64,000 nucleotides of DNA from contig JAHQRK010000028.1 in NCBI GenBank assembly GCA_019828595.1, positions 310,001 to 374,000 of the forward strand, read 5' to 3'. Shown here in pieces: positions 1-11,098 of this stretch; position 1 is the stretch's first letter, and every line of letters starts with the position of its first letter. The stretch comes from Aphanomyces cochlioides. Its lineage: Eukaryota > Oomycota > Saprolegniomycetes > Saprolegniales > Verrucalvaceae. A program made the translations under genes and the position numbers. Below the pieces are notes generated by a model that saw only the letters and a list, made by a program, of their open reading frames with translations, did no database searches and had not been told where the DNA came from.

Positions 1-284
1 TGCCGATTTTCTTCTTCTTGGCATTGTATCGCACGCCACGACCTAGAAAGACACATGAAGTGTGCTGCTGTTGTACTTTCTCTCCTACCAATATGGGTGT
101 TGCAATGTGTGCACCAAACGTCGAATGGCATTTCAAATCGAACGACGAGGATCCCATCTTTGATATCTTTGGCGCGCTTTCCTAAAGGATGGCTCTTCTG
201 GAACTTGTTAATACTGCCCTTGTCGGGAGCCCATCCCGGGGGGTAGTAAAAGTTGTCAGCGCGCGCCGCGGCCAAACTCGACAT
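1..284 (-). CDS. Yju2/CWC16 (CCDC94/CCDC130) family splicing factor, 5' part
   Basis: The reverse strand opens with ATG at 284. It reads a Tyr-Tyr-Pro-Pro-Gly start, then a Lys-Gly-Ser-Ile-Asn-Lys-Phe segment, then ILVVRFEMPFDVWCTHC. That is the conserved N-terminus of Yju2/CWC16 proteins, with the first Cys pair of their zinc-binding site (CTHC). A 46-nt GT-AG intron (43-88) interrupts the His-Ile-Gly codons, and the second exon continues with RGVRYNAKKKKIG to the window edge. Family members join the spliceosome around the first catalytic step. The rest of the gene, including the second Cys pair, lies left of the window. A TATCCGGAT element sits about 52 bp upstream of the start. Family assignment is firm; which paralogue (CCDC94 or CCDC130) is open. 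Confidence 0.85.
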   Translation of the reverse strand, partial: MSSLAAARADNFYYPPGWAPDKGSINKFQKSHPLGKRAKDIKDGILVVRFEMPFDVWCTHCNTHIGRRESTTAAHFMCLSRSWRAIQCQEEENR

Positions 285-330
285 GAGTGCAAAAACGAAA
301 CTAGAGAATCCCAAATATCCGTATCCGAAT

Positions 331-345
331 AATAATATCCGGATT
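331..345. promoter_or_regulatory. TATCCGGAT promoter-proximal element (Yju2-like gene)
   Basis: The palindromic core ATCCGGAT lies about 52 bp upstream of the ATG at 284 (reverse strand). A degenerate copy (TATCCGAAT) lies just to its left. The motif recurs upstream of seven other genes here. Promoter function is inferred from position only. Confidence 0.5.
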
Positions 346-1674
346 TTGTGTTCATTATACGGATGGATCGAGTTCCCAGATATTTCAAGCTAATTCAACT
401 TGCCGCCGAAGTCGTCCAGACGTGGGTGATTGCGTCGGTGGAGATGGTTCCAGTGCGTTTGAGAAGACCCAAGTTAGTGCAGCTGTGGAAAATTAAAAGT
501 TTTAGCTGATCCTTCAAGCTGTAAGCACGAAGAAGAAGCCATCAATGAGAAAAAGTCAACTTGTTCGTCCATCATCCTGCACGACAGATCGCTTTTAAGC
601 CGTTTGTTGCGTCTTCGCACTGGACGAACGAGCGTGGTAACGCTGCAGACTCTTGCGTGTCCGTTTTCCTTAGCTTGATTAACATGCTACAGAAATGAAG
701 ACTGTCTTTGGATGCCACGAATGCGGCATGCTGTGGTCGATCCTTGTTTGATATCCACTCTAATGCAATGGCGATGGAGATCTTATGCGAGCTTTGGTGC
801 TCTCGCCATATGACAGTCTGTGTTGCGGGATCGTCAATGGGGTTTCCTTCGCTTCAACTTTGTACAATGTGCAGCATCGCCAAGTTCTCGTGCTAGTCGC
901 ATTCTTTCCAACAGCGCGTCGTCGCAACGGCGACATCCATTTGTTGGACAGTTCGTTCTTGCCATCGCTTCGAGCCGTGAGCTGTGAAGACTACCTCGAT
1001 CACAAAGTCGATCAACCCTTCTCCGAAGCCAACATGATGGTGGCTGGTTAGACTTTTCATCTTGTTGGTCAAGACGACGAGGGTATTGCTCACGTCTGGA
1101 TAGTCGCCGTGACCACCGTGGGCGTAGTGATCCCCATGGGCGTGGTTTCTGTGGTCGTGGTCAACCTCGTTGCACCTTTCAAGTGGATTCTTTCGTTCTT
1201 TGGCACCCAGCGTTTGGGCCAAGTTGGCAAGCTGATCGTTACCTGGACAAACCATTACAACAAGGCGCCATCAAACTTTCATCGCGTCACCTTTACTCCG
1301 TCGTTCCCTGTAGTTGTCCTGAAAATCTACGGTTCTGACTTGTCGAGGAACTCAAGAACGTCTCGATCACCTCCACCCTCTTGATCCTGGCTTTCCTCGC
1401 CACCGTCATCGCGTCGGACGAGGTCTCATCTCGTCAGTTCCTTCTTTTTTCCCACCACGTGCTGTCGAGTGTATCTTCCATCTCGTATCGACCTACACCG
1501 TGAGTCTCAGTTGTAATCTCTTGCCCATGGTATAAACACACTGTTACTTCAGCGTGCGCACTCCTTGCGTCTTCATTTCTCGCGTGCGTTCCATCGTTCC
1601 TTTGATGCGATCCACGCCAAGTTAGCTAATCCCATCCGTGACATCCGCCGCCATGTTGCATCTGGATATGACCA
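346..1674. other. 1.3-kb spacer, no supported gene
   Basis: I see no recognisable protein here. The longest reverse-strand frame (893-1255) encodes a His-rich, low-complexity 120-residue stretch (His/Asp/Gly repeats around 1080-1150). It has no recognised domain and I do not call it a gene. Pyrimidine-rich stretches occur at 1430-1500. Confidence 0.5.
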
Positions 1675-1722
1675 TTATCCGGACAATGCTTTATCCGGAT
1701 GCGTGTGCAATGTGGCCGGATA
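1675..1722. promoter_or_regulatory. Three TTATCCGG/CCGGATA half-sites upstream of the NTF2-like gene
   Basis: TTATCCGG at 1675-1682, TTATCCGGAT at 1691-1700 and CCGGATA at 1716-1722 end 49 bp before the ATG at 1771. This is the same motif as at the other clusters in the window. The role is inferred. Confidence 0.5.
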
Positions 1723-1770
1723 CGGCAGTCGCCAGACGTGTCGTCCCCATATTTCTCAATTCCGTCAGCC

Positions 1771-2223
1771 ATGAGCAGCCACACCGCGTCGGTCGTGAAC
1801 CTCGTCAACGAATATGCGTTTCTCTTTGGACGCAACACGGGCAGCGCGTCGCCTCTCCTTGCTCTATTCACGGAAGATGCGACGCTCAACGATGACTTTG
1901 TCGGCCAGTCGCACGGCCACGACGAAATCCGCAGTTCGTTGGAAGAATTGTTTGGGCTCGAGTTTCTCGCGGAAGCGTCGCACGTTCCACAAGGACACTT
2001 TGTCTCGTTCGAATCGGACAAGCAAGCGTCCGTGACGTCGTACACGGTCATGTTTTGGAAGTGCAACCCAGTCCTGGTCTTGCGATGGACCGATGTCGTG
2101 GTGTTAGGTGCTGACAACAAGTGGCGCTTCCAGAGCCGCACATCCGAAGCGATTCAAAAGAACTTGGAACACTTGGGCGAAATGCAACTGCGAGGCAAGA
2201 AGCAATACCCACAACACGAGTAG
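1771..2223 (+). CDS. NTF2-like / SnoaL-type alpha+beta barrel protein
   Basis: A single-exon protein of 150 residues starts at the ATG at 1771. The frame is open further upstream, but that part overlaps the promoter motifs. An N-terminal helix is followed by LLALFTEDATLNDDF, a GHDEIRSSLEELF helix and long beta strands (SYTVMFWKCNPVLVLRWTDVVVL, WRFQSRTSEAI). This is the cone-shaped fold of NTF2-like and SnoaL-like domains, seen in small enzymes and scaffold proteins. I cannot name a substrate. It is convergent with the PI4-kinase gene, whose stop codon lies 75 bp downstream on the other strand, so their 3' UTRs probably overlap. Confidence 0.7.
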   Translation: MSSHTASVVNLVNEYAFLFGRNTGSASPLLALFTEDATLNDDFVGQSHGHDEIRSSLEELFGLEFLAEASHVPQGHFVSFESDKQASVTSYTVMFWKCNPVLVLRWTDVVVLGADNKWRFQSRTSEAIQKNLEHLGEMQLRGKKQYPQHE

Positions 2224-2298
2224 ATCCAATCCCCGCCGCAGCGGCACTAACTAGCATATGAATAACAAGTTTTTCCTCTTCTACATAGTGATGTTCGT

Positions 2299-5200
2299 CT
2301 ACAAGATGCCCATGCAGCAGTATTGGTACTTGTCGTACCACCGCGTGCGCCAATTGTTGAGCGATTGATCGATGAGTTCGTTGACAAACTCCTAAAAGCA
2401 CACACGTAGACGCCATTACACTCTCGAGCTTGTAATCACCTTCACGTACCTGGCAAGCAATTTTCCCCAGGCCAGGGTTGAGGCGATCTCGCAATCCATC
2501 GATCGTTTCCTTCTTGCCGCGGATGAAACACGGCAGGCGAAACTCGGGCTGGTCGTTCACGAGCATCATTTCGACCAAGAGGACCAGTTTGTCCATATTG
2601 AGATGCAACGCCCAGTATGCTTTCACACAGAGACTTCGGAAATGCCGAAACAATGCACTTCTCGGACCATCCTACGCCAACAAGGTTAGATCGACTACCA
2701 ACTCGCGTCGGGATCTGTACCAGGAGCTCGACAAATTCGTCCGTAAGCTTGAATGGTGCACTCTCAAAGCCAATATTGCCTCCGGGGCTGTTGGTAAAGA
2801 GAAATCCAAAGTCAATGTGGATCAAATGGCCTTCAGCGTCCACGAGAATGTTGCCATTGTGACGATCTTTGATCTGAAAGATGTAGCACACGATCGAGTA
2901 CGCCGCCAAGCTCTCGACAAAGTGTCTTCGGGCACGTTTGAAGCGAGATCCATCGCGTGGTCCAAAGTATCGCTCGTAGAAATCCCTACAGAACTCATCT
3001 CAGAGCCATTCACATGGAATGAATGATGTACGAAAGCGTCGTGTAGTTGGGATCGTTCTTCTTGAGAGAGTCGAGCGAAACTGTATCAGGGACGGCTTCA
3101 ATCAATCCACATGTAGCTGACGTTGCAATCACAGCATACGGCCTAGAGCCCCTCAATCCACTACCAAGAATCCATCGACTTACCGAAGTTTCAGTGGCAG
3201 TTGAGCTTCTTGGAAGATTTTATGGCACTGGGCAATGAGCTGCGCGGCTAATTGTTCCTGGCGCAAATCGTCGTTCGATTTAATAATGACAGGCACAAGT
3301 CGCCATCCTGGCAGTGAGCCATGAGCCGACTGCGAGCGCAAACGATCTTGTTTCTCCGACCACCGTTCTCGAAAGGCAATGACTGGCTTGGTCGAGTAGT
3401 TCTGCGCTGCATCTGGCGTTTCCTCATCGATGACGCCGCTTGTTTCATCCCATGCTGCTGTCGGACTCATGTCCATCATCTTCGTACGACTGTTCAACGC
3501 GTCTTGATCGCCTGCGCTTTCCTTCGACTTGACTTCGACCATTCTAGATCGATTTCCATTGTCAATTGATATTCAACCAGGTGAAAAGCATGCATACCGC
3601 TGCTTGGCATACTTGGCGTTGCTACGCTTTCTCTTGCGATGCGCCCATTGACCCATGGCTGCTTTAGTCTATAATTCCATGAGGATTGTACGCCTGGCTT
3701 TGTCACTGACCTCAGGATCTTGCGGCTCTTCTTCTTCGTCTTCGTCGTCATTCCGTGAGTCCGAATCGTCCGACGAGTCATCATCATTTCTACCCCTGCA
3801 TCGGTTTAACTAACCAAGAACGAAGACGAATTTGTACCGAATGCTGACAGTAAAGCTTGTCTTGAGTGATTCGACGACAAAAGTCTTGGTCGTTGTGGTA
3901 TCATGAGGACGTGGTGATTTTTCGGATGCCGACGTTGCTTCGGTTGTCGTCGTCGACGGCGGGGTTTGACCTGATGCTAGTTCACGAGACGCCGTTGACG
4001 TTGTTGCCCCTGTTGCTGTCGTAGCTCCTGTTCCTGCAGTTGTCCCTGTTTCGGATTGATTGTCGTCGTTGGAGGACGACATGGCCAACGTGACAGTTTT
4101 GTTGAACGGTAATTTCATAGTGTAGGAAAAGCTGTGGTTGTTCGACGCTGACGACGACCGTCTCGACCGTGAAGTAGAGGAGTGAGGCTGGGCATAGTCG
4201 ACGACTTCAACGCAAACCAAGTAGGGTACACGCTCCTTGGTGGAAAATGGAAAGCATTCATCAATCAACACACTCTTGATACGATGCATTGCGTCCCCCA
4301 CGGGTAAATAAATGGTCGATGCTGGGAAGAACTTGGCCTCGATCTAGGCCGAAGCGTCAAACAATACAGAGTGCGGGGGTGAGTCTACCTCGGCAAGTCC
4401 TTGACGTAGGTGGACTTTGCGATCCATCAAGGGGACGCCTATGAGTCGGTCGGCTAAATCAGTCAACGCTTTGAGAAAGGCTGGTGTTGTGTCATACTAG
4501 AACGCATTTGTCAAATATGTGAAGCAATAAACACACACCAGCGCTATTTGTTCTGGGCTCTGAATGCTTTCTTCAGCGAGTTGAAGCGCGACATCCCGCG
4601 TGTCGCTTAGTTCGGGTGTATCCACCTCTTCTTCATTTAATCCCATGCTAAATAACTTGGCTGGGACGCCGCCTTGCTTTGCAATTTCGAGCAAAAGTTG
4701 TCCATTTTCCGCCGAGTACTTGTCGACCGTGGCACTAAACAATGAGAATCCATGGACTGTGACTAGACACACCTGAGTCCTTCGGACTTGTATGTCGATC
4801 CATTCGCGCAGAATGATTGAAGAAACCAATGCAAGCGATGCGCAAAATGGAGCGATCGACGGCATTGAGAGAGCAGGAAGAATTCAAGCGCTGGATTCTT
4901 ATCGTACTGTCCATGGAGGAGGAAAGTGCACAGCTGGGGGATGTAAAATTCGACCTAAACAACGCACGTCAACACCAGGGGTCGTTCCAAGCTCAATTAC
5001 CTCGTCAGGGTTTTCCTCAAAGCAACTGTAGAGCTGATCCACGACGTCTTTGTGGGCATATAGCTGCAGAGTCACGTGAAACATATTGCGCGGGTTCCAC
5101 TCCGACAATGACGACGCAGATTCGGACCTGCCAGAGATCAAATCCGCGACTTCTTTCAGCTTGCCGTCCCAAAATCGACGAAAAAGTTCGACTCGATCGA

Positions 5201-5487
5201 CTTCATTGTGTTCGTCGTCTTCATCTGCGTCTCCAAGCGGCCCATTCTGGAGTCGCTGCCGCCCGCAGCAGAACATCGCTTCGTCGTCTTCTTTGCAAAA
5301 ATGCGACTGGAATTCATTGGCTAGTACTTTATTAGTAATGGATGCTTTAAACGAGAAAACGACCTCCCGACATTCGTCCTTCTCAACGACAAAGAGCCAA
5401 CGAATCGACACGTTCTAAGAAATTCCAGCTAGAGGATGTATTGTCCATTTGGTCAAATGCAATGGCGCTTGCGGGGCGCGGCGGCAT
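2299..5487 (-). CDS. PI4KB: Phosphatidylinositol 4-kinase, beta type (type III)
   Basis: This is a multi-exon reverse-strand gene. Conserved blocks in order are [14 protein letters not shown] (near 4220), [19 protein letters not shown] (near 3280), the catalytic loop [17 protein letters not shown] and the activation DFGF (near 2830). The gene ends with [15 protein letters not shown] and a stop at 2299. These match class III PI4-kinase beta, which makes PI4P at the Golgi. The 46-nt intron 2986-3031 restores the frame between two catalytic exons ([12 protein letters not shown]). The N-terminus is uncertain: an ATG at 5487 opens a short exon, but I could not find a splice that joins it cleanly to the next coding stretch (below about 5411). 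A Ser/Thr-rich linker with Thr-Thr-Ala runs lies at 3890-4080. Confidence 0.88.
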
Positions 5488-6140
5488 AGCGGAGGTCTCG
5501 AGCTCTTAAGTCTGTCCAGAACTGTCTAGTACTACTAGAATTTGAAGGTCAAATCGGGTATTTCATATCAAAAACCCGGTTTTGGTAGTCATACCGGGTT
5601 TTTGATTGGTCATGGGCGAAGTATGACCATAACACAAAGTGTGATACAAAAAGCCGCCGGCTTTCAACGCAACGACAAGCGAGCTCGCACGCTCGCAGCC
5701 TCGAGAAAGAAAAAGATGTCTTTGGCGGGAATGTGGACTATGATGTCGTTGATAGGTGTCCCATAGCAAAGCATCTCATCAAAAAGGGGAAGACCTGTGA
5801 CAATTAATATATTATTGATCACATTGGATTTATCTGTTGAGTGATAGACACATCTCCTCAAGGAACAGCAGTAAAGGGAACAACATTTCTTGTGTCCGTG
5901 CTAACTGGTAGATGATTTATGCGTGAATCGAGCCGAAGATTACTAGGTATGATACGTGTAGGGCGATCTTGAAATATTCCCTCTTTTATCGATGTATAAG
6001 TGACAGTCTACTAGAAAGCCACTTTATGGGTCTATACGACTCAAATACCGGGTTTCAACCGGTATTAGGGTGGGAGAAAAGCCTGTCAAAGTTTATATTG
6101 CCCAAATCTTCATTTGTGACCGCAGATAACCAAGACTAAG
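5488..6140. other. Divergent promoter region between PI4K and UMP1, with inverted repeats
   Basis: No gene is seen. It contains a perfect 14-bp inverted repeat, ATCAAAAACCCGGT (5567-5580) and ACCGGGTTTTTGAT (5593-5606). A shorter related pair, AATACCGG...CCGGTATT (about 6044-6066), lies about 75 bp before the UMP1 start. The shared ACCGG core suggests a promoter element for this pair, but that is inference. Confidence 0.45.
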
Positions 6141-6571
6141 ATGGACGCTTCGTCGTTGCCGCTCCTCCGTACAGGCCCAGATCTCATGCGCGTGGGCTTC
6201 CACCGTGCTGCAGAAGACACTCGCCCCGTGCACGAAGTGCAACGTCTTGAAATCCACCGTCGTCTGCGTGGCTTCGAAGGCAAGATGAACACGGTCGAAC
6301 AAATTTACGGCAAAGCGGCCGCGATGCGTGTCCGCACGGAAAAGATGCTTCTCGAACAGCACACACGTCTCCCAGGCCTTCCAAGCTCTCGAGCTGGATT
6401 AGACACTATCTTGGGCAACGACGATGTGATTGACTTTACCGATGTGTTGAACGGTACGATCTTATTCCGATATCTTGTATGCTCATGCGTTTCTCTGTAG
6501 TGCCAGAAGAAAACCCCGAGGCGCCATTCCGCGTGCATGACGTCATGGAAGTTAAACTTGCAATCTTCTAA
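6141..6571 (+). CDS. POMP: Proteasome maturation factor UMP1/POMP
   Basis: Two exons (6141-6454 and 6501-6571) are joined across a 46-nt GT-AG intron. They give a protein of about 127 residues, a typical UMP1 length. The diagnostic C-terminal half reads LPGLPSSRAGLDTILG, then an acidic DDVIDFTDVLN stretch and EAPFRVHDVMEVKL at the end. UMP1/POMP is the short-lived chaperone that guides assembly of the 20S proteasome and is degraded as its first substrate. Without the splice the protein would lose its conserved C-terminus, so the intron is well supported. The window also encodes the 19S ATPase RPT4 at 54.3 kb. Confidence 0.88.
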
Positions 6572-6592
6572 GTTCCAGCTCAACGAAGATCC

Positions 6593-6763
6593 ATGATGCA
6601 TCCTTTATTTCGCATGTCACCATTCTTCACCTGGGCAATGCTGGTCCTCGGCAGCATTGTAGCCTTTCTCGCCACGAAGCACGACAACGACTTTCTAACT
6701 TCATTGCTGCATTCCTTGGATTATTCGGTTCTTCAAGCAAGATGTCCCTCGCTTCATGCCTGA
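6593..6763 (+). CDS. Possible small single-pass membrane protein (56 aa)
   Basis: A short ORF starts with two ATGs 21 bp after the UMP1 stop. It carries one clear hydrophobic segment (FFTWAMLVLGSIVAFLA) followed by a charged tail. I recognise no family, and the reading may be only part of a spliced gene. The alternative frame after about 6718 is also open. The distance to UMP1 is very short for an independent promoter. Tentative. Confidence 0.25.
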   Translation: MMHPLFRMSPFFTWAMLVLGSIVAFLATKHDNDFLTSLLHSLDYSVLQARCPSLHA

Positions 6764-6996
6764 TCTGTTCATATGGAATGGGAAGGGGTCTCATGCTTAG
6801 GAACAACATCACAAGAGCAGCAAAACAGCAGGGAGCAACGCAGGGAGCAACGCAGGGAGTAAAGCAGATTTGCTTGCAGCAGTTGGAGATTCAAATGGGC
6901 AGGATAGAGAAAGTTCCATGTCATATTTTCCTCAGTTTGGAACGGTTTCATTTGGCACTGACAAGTCGTTTTCTTCTCCATCATCGATAGCACGGC
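6764..6996. repeat. Upstream region of the PKG-like gene with a short tandem repeat
   Basis: A 12-bp unit CAGGGAGCAACG is repeated about 2.5 times near 6829-6862 in an otherwise unremarkable leader. No gene is supported here, though some of it could be 5' UTR of the kinase gene. Confidence 0.4.
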
Positions 6997-9886
6997 ATGG
7001 GTTGTACAATGAGCCGAGAGACAGATGCTATGCCGCCACAGTCTTCTTTAAAATCCAGAACATCGTTAGCTCTGTCTTCCGTAGAGAACCTTCGTCCGTG
7101 TGCGTCCGATAGGCCAGCAGCAACACCTGCAAGTCCACCTCGAAATGTCACCGAAGGTGTAGTTGAACTCCTCCTTCGAAGTCGACGTCGCGGTGGCATT
7201 TTCGCTGAAGTAGCTAGTCAAGACACAGATCCACCAGGCGTTGGCAACCACAATGACACCACAGCCGAGGCAGCAGATGTCATGATTGATTTTGACGAAG
7301 AGCCGCTCGAATGGTTTGTCCAGGCATTCCGCAGCAATGACCTTTTTTCGTGCCTCGAAACATCGCAGCTCGAGATGCTGGCCAAGCACATGACGTTGAT
7401 TAAAACAACCGACAGCGTCATCTACTCCCAAGGCGACGCCGGCGATGCTTTCTTCATCATCAAATCGGGTCAATTCGACGTCGTGATCGACGGCGATCGG
7501 ATGCGAATTCTTGATCGTGGACAGTCCTTTGGCGAGCTTGGCCTCTTGCACAATTGTATACGCGGGGAAAGCATCACTTGGAGCGAAGATGACATCGAAA
7601 ACGAGCAGAACGCTACTGAAAGTGGTGGTGACATCAAGATTAGCCATGAGCTCTACTGCCTAAAGGTAACAAAACAATCACAGCTCAATCAAGGCAACTT
7701 ACCTTGCGACTTAGGGTCGAACATTTCGTTCGCTCTTGTCGTCATCAGGTCCGTCACTTCGAGTGTCCAAAGACGCGTTGCGCAAAGTTCCGTTGTATGT
7801 TATGGCATGCCGAGATTACTGTGGTTTGACTGTTATGCATAGATTGCAGCCATTAACAGAGGAGCAGCTGGAGATGGTCGCTGAAGCCGTCTACCGTCTT
7901 CATTTCCGCCAAGGTACTGCCAATTACCCCAGATTTCGCGACAAATACGCATCTTTACTAGGCGACATCATTGTACGCAAAGGAGATGTTGGAAATGTCC
8001 TCTACATGATCCAGTCAGGCACGGTAAGAATGTACAGAGAAGAGGTGACTTACTAGATAATCTTGAGGTTGTTTGCACCGATCTTGGAGCTTTGGAAGAT
8101 ATTGAACTGCACGAGGGAGACTATTTCGGCGAGCGTGCGCTCATCAAAGACGAACCACGTGCTGCAACTGTTCTTGCAAAGTCAAACGACGTGGATGTCA
8201 TGGCCGTGGAACGTCAAGTCTTCACATCTGTGTTGGGTCCTCTCCAAGATGTCATCAAGTAAATTCTCAAATCTTGGATAGCTTAGATTTCAATGGGTCG
8301 TTGTAGACAAAATCTCCTCACGCGATCGCTCCAGGGCATTCCACTCCTGAAAGAATTGCCAGACTCTGTCAGACAACAGCTCCTTGAAAAAGACACGCGT
8401 ACGTTTTCGCGGGACGATGTTATTGTCCGCCAAGGCGACATGGGCAGCGATTTCTATGTCTTGGTCAGCGGCCACGTTGATATCACGCAAGTGATGGACG
8501 ATGGCAGCATTCTCCATGTTAATACTCTTGGCCCTGGAGACTATTTTGGCGAAAAGGCAAGTGTATACTCCTCGTTCGGCAATCAATGACGGGGACTGCA
8601 GGCAGCATTGGGACAGGAAAAATCAGCGAGGCGAAACGCAACGGTCACAGCTGCATCGCCGTCTGTGGAATGTCTCGTGGTTGATCCAGTGCTCTTTCAA
8701 TCGATCCGCGACTCTGTCGAGCCAACTCTTCAGTTTACAGTGGACGATCGTGCTCAAATATCAGATGACAAGGTCGAGAATAGGTACAATTTGACGTTAC
8801 TTACTTGTGGAACGTGTAGAAATTTGCCGCAGCTATCACGATCGACTCACTCGAGAGGACGAAATTGCTTGGGATTGGATCGTTTGGTCTCGTGTACATT
8901 GCCCGGCATAAACCAACGGGACGCTTCGTCGCGGTCAAGGAAATGAACAAAGCGCGGTTGGAATCAACAAAACAAATGGCCCATGTGATATCGGAAAAGC
9001 AGCTCCTTAGCAGTCTTCACCATCCATTTATCCTCAAGTACTTCGTCGGTCTCCAAGAAAAGTCCAAAGTTTACATCGTCACGGAAGCGCTTCTCGGTGG
9101 CGAACTCTTTCACCGCATAGTCAACCCGTCAGGTGTACCAACTCCGCTGCATATGGATAGCGCGCGGTTTTACGCGGGATGTGTCATCAAAGGGCTCAAG
9201 TACTTGCACCATCGCAACATTGCATACCGAGATCTCAAGCCTGAAAACATGTAAGCTTTCTCTGGCCTTGGTGATGGTATCAAACGCTGGCTTGTAGACT
9301 TTTGGATAGCGCTGGATACGCAAAAATAGTGGATTTTGGATTTGCCAAGAAACTTAGCGTCAAGACGTTCACATTGTGCGGGACACCAGAATATTTGGCG
9401 CCAGAAATCGTGCTCGGAATTGGCCATGGATACATGGTAGATGCGTGGGCGTTGGGCGTCTTGATCTATGAGATGGTACAATTTGTGCCGGGGCATGATA
9501 TTCACTCACGCACTTGCTAGGTCGTGGGCGATTCCCCTTTTGCGGATGCCAAGGATGATCACATGACAATCTGCCGTTCCATTCTGCGGGGGAAAATCCA
9601 GTTCAAATCCGACGCTGATCCCTCCTGGCGCAATCTCATCGAGCACCTTGTCGTTCGTGAACCTTCCAAGCGTATGAGTTGCATCAGCAATGCGATTGAA
9701 GCGCATCCATGGTTTGATGGCTTTTCCTGGCATGCTCTAATGAATCAAACGATGCCGACACCATGGACACCGACTCTTCGCTCGAAAGACGACGTGCAAT
9801 GGTTTACTCCTGTCGACGATGCGGAGTTAGCGGCGCTGGATCCATGGAACGCAGTTGTACCTTCTAAAGATTGGCGCGACTTTTGA
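6997..9886 (+). CDS. cGMP-dependent protein kinase-like (PKG) AGC kinase
   Basis: About ten exons with introns of about 33-50 nt. The N-terminus is MGCTMSRE, a match to an N-myristoylation site with an adjacent palmitoylatable Cys. Three cyclic-nucleotide-binding domains follow. CNB-A (about 7320-7770) has GELGLLHN but lacks the Arg-Ala of the phosphate-binding cassette. CNB-B (about 7800-8255) has a canonical GERALI...EPRAATV. CNB-C (about 8310-8740) has GEKA...RRNATVTA. The kinase domain (about 8830-9720) shows [30 protein letters not shown] and [10 protein letters not shown]. The gatekeeper position ([13 protein letters not shown]) is Thr. The protein ends with an AGC tail. Members phosphorylate Ser/Thr in response to cyclic nucleotides. 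Which nucleotide is bound is not provable from the sequence. Confidence 0.88.
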
Positions 9887-10452
9887 TGCAGCATATTTTG
9901 AGCTTGACTGGGTTGTGTCCAAATGGAAAATGTGACTCACAGCCACGGGGCCGTTCGAAACCTGGCTCGAGTATATTTTAATTCAATTTAATTGAAAATG
10001 TGCAGTTTTTGAATATTTTTGTATTTTTCAATGCAAAGTTCACTGTCGTGACCACGGCAAAAGATGGATGCGCCATGAAAATTCAACCAAGCCTCCACAA
10101 TCATTCACGAATTCAATGGCGACGGTGATACTTGTCGATGTGGAAGCATGTAGTGTAATCAAAACCGGCCAAAGTTCTAGAAACGTGAGACAAAAATGTA
10201 CTTCGAAGTATACAACAATCCGGGGATTAATATTATATATATCAATTTTCAATAACTGACGGCATTTACACCAAGGTTATTGCCACGACGACTCTACCGT
10301 TCCTCGGACTGATTGACAAACGTTAGGTGCGTGTAAATACAGTAATGGGAACCTTATCAATAATTGTACTGCCGTGGTGCTTGCATTTCGATGCTTCCGC
10401 TTGTGTTGAGCTCCAAATTTTTGCCGCTCAAATGTTCAATAAAATATACACT

Positions 10453-10540
10453 TCACAATATGGCACAAGCGAGATTGTGCCATATTGTGACAATTGTTTA
10501 TTTGATTTGATTTATTTGATAATAAATCAAATAAACAATT
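10453..10540. repeat. Two consecutive perfect inverted repeats (hairpins)
   Basis: First hairpin: 16-bp arms TCACAATATGGCACAA (10453-10468) and its exact reverse complement (10475-10490) with a 6-nt loop. Second: 17-bp arms beginning AATTGTTTATTTG (10492-10508 and 10524-10540) with a 15-nt loop. They sit one base apart. They could be a small foldback or MITE-like element. No target duplication was identified. Confidence 0.7.
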
Positions 10541-10803
10541 TACAATCAACGACAGAATGAAAGCACGCAGTCCAAACATGCGCACTCGTCACTTTGTCAG
10601 CTGCTCCTGCTCATGAATTAAGCTAAAATTCTCTGTGAACATTTTGCAACTATTAATATATTACTGTCCGAAATTGTGACAGACGTAAAAACTCAAGTAT
10701 AATTGTTGAAATTTGGAATAAATAATGTATTTTAATTATTGTGGTTTTAATAAAAACTGGAGTCGTGCGAAATAAATTTTGACGCAAGCAAATTGACGCA
10801 ACA

Positions 10804-10956
10804 ATTGACGCATACAAATTTCAAGTGAAAAGAAATTGAATGTTTCGAACATGTTTTCAAACATTTAAAACGTTTGAAATTACACTATTTAATGGTCACG
10901 ATCGAGGTCAATATAAGAAAATGTTTGCGTAAACTTTAAATAGTGTATGCGTCAAT
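10804..10956. mobile_element. Possible MITE-like segment with terminal inverted repeats
   Basis: ATTGACGCATAC (10804-10815) is exactly inverted at 10945-10956. An inner pair TACACTATTTAA (10881-10892) is inverted at 10936-10947. The segment is AT-rich and non-coding. Its size (about 150 bp) fits a miniature inverted-repeat element, but no clear target duplication or second copy is seen. Confidence 0.35.
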
Positions 10957-11098
10957 TAATTGAAACATTTTCAAAACATATCAAATTTCCAGTTTTGGAC
11001 CCAAACGACAATAATGTTTTTGTGCTTTTCTTAGCTGGAACGGCCAATAGATCAGACATTCCTTGTTGTTACGAGCATTGTCTCCTGGTCGACACAGC

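Larger units (their letters stand above)
9887..11098. other. AT-rich 1.2-kb spacer with foldback elements
   Basis: No coding sequence is supported. The spacer is strongly AT-rich with poly-A/T runs. It contains the two hairpins listed separately (10453-10540), a repeat-bounded segment at 10804-10956 with several TGACGCA copies, and one TACAAATTTCAAG element at 10813-10825. It separates the PKG-like gene from the GPCR-PIPK gene on the same strand. Confidence 0.55.

Noticed and set aside
893..1255. Reverse-strand ORF of 120 residues with His-rich repeats
   Set aside because: Low-complexity composition, no recognised domain, no promoter motif and no splice-consistent neighbours; probably chance.
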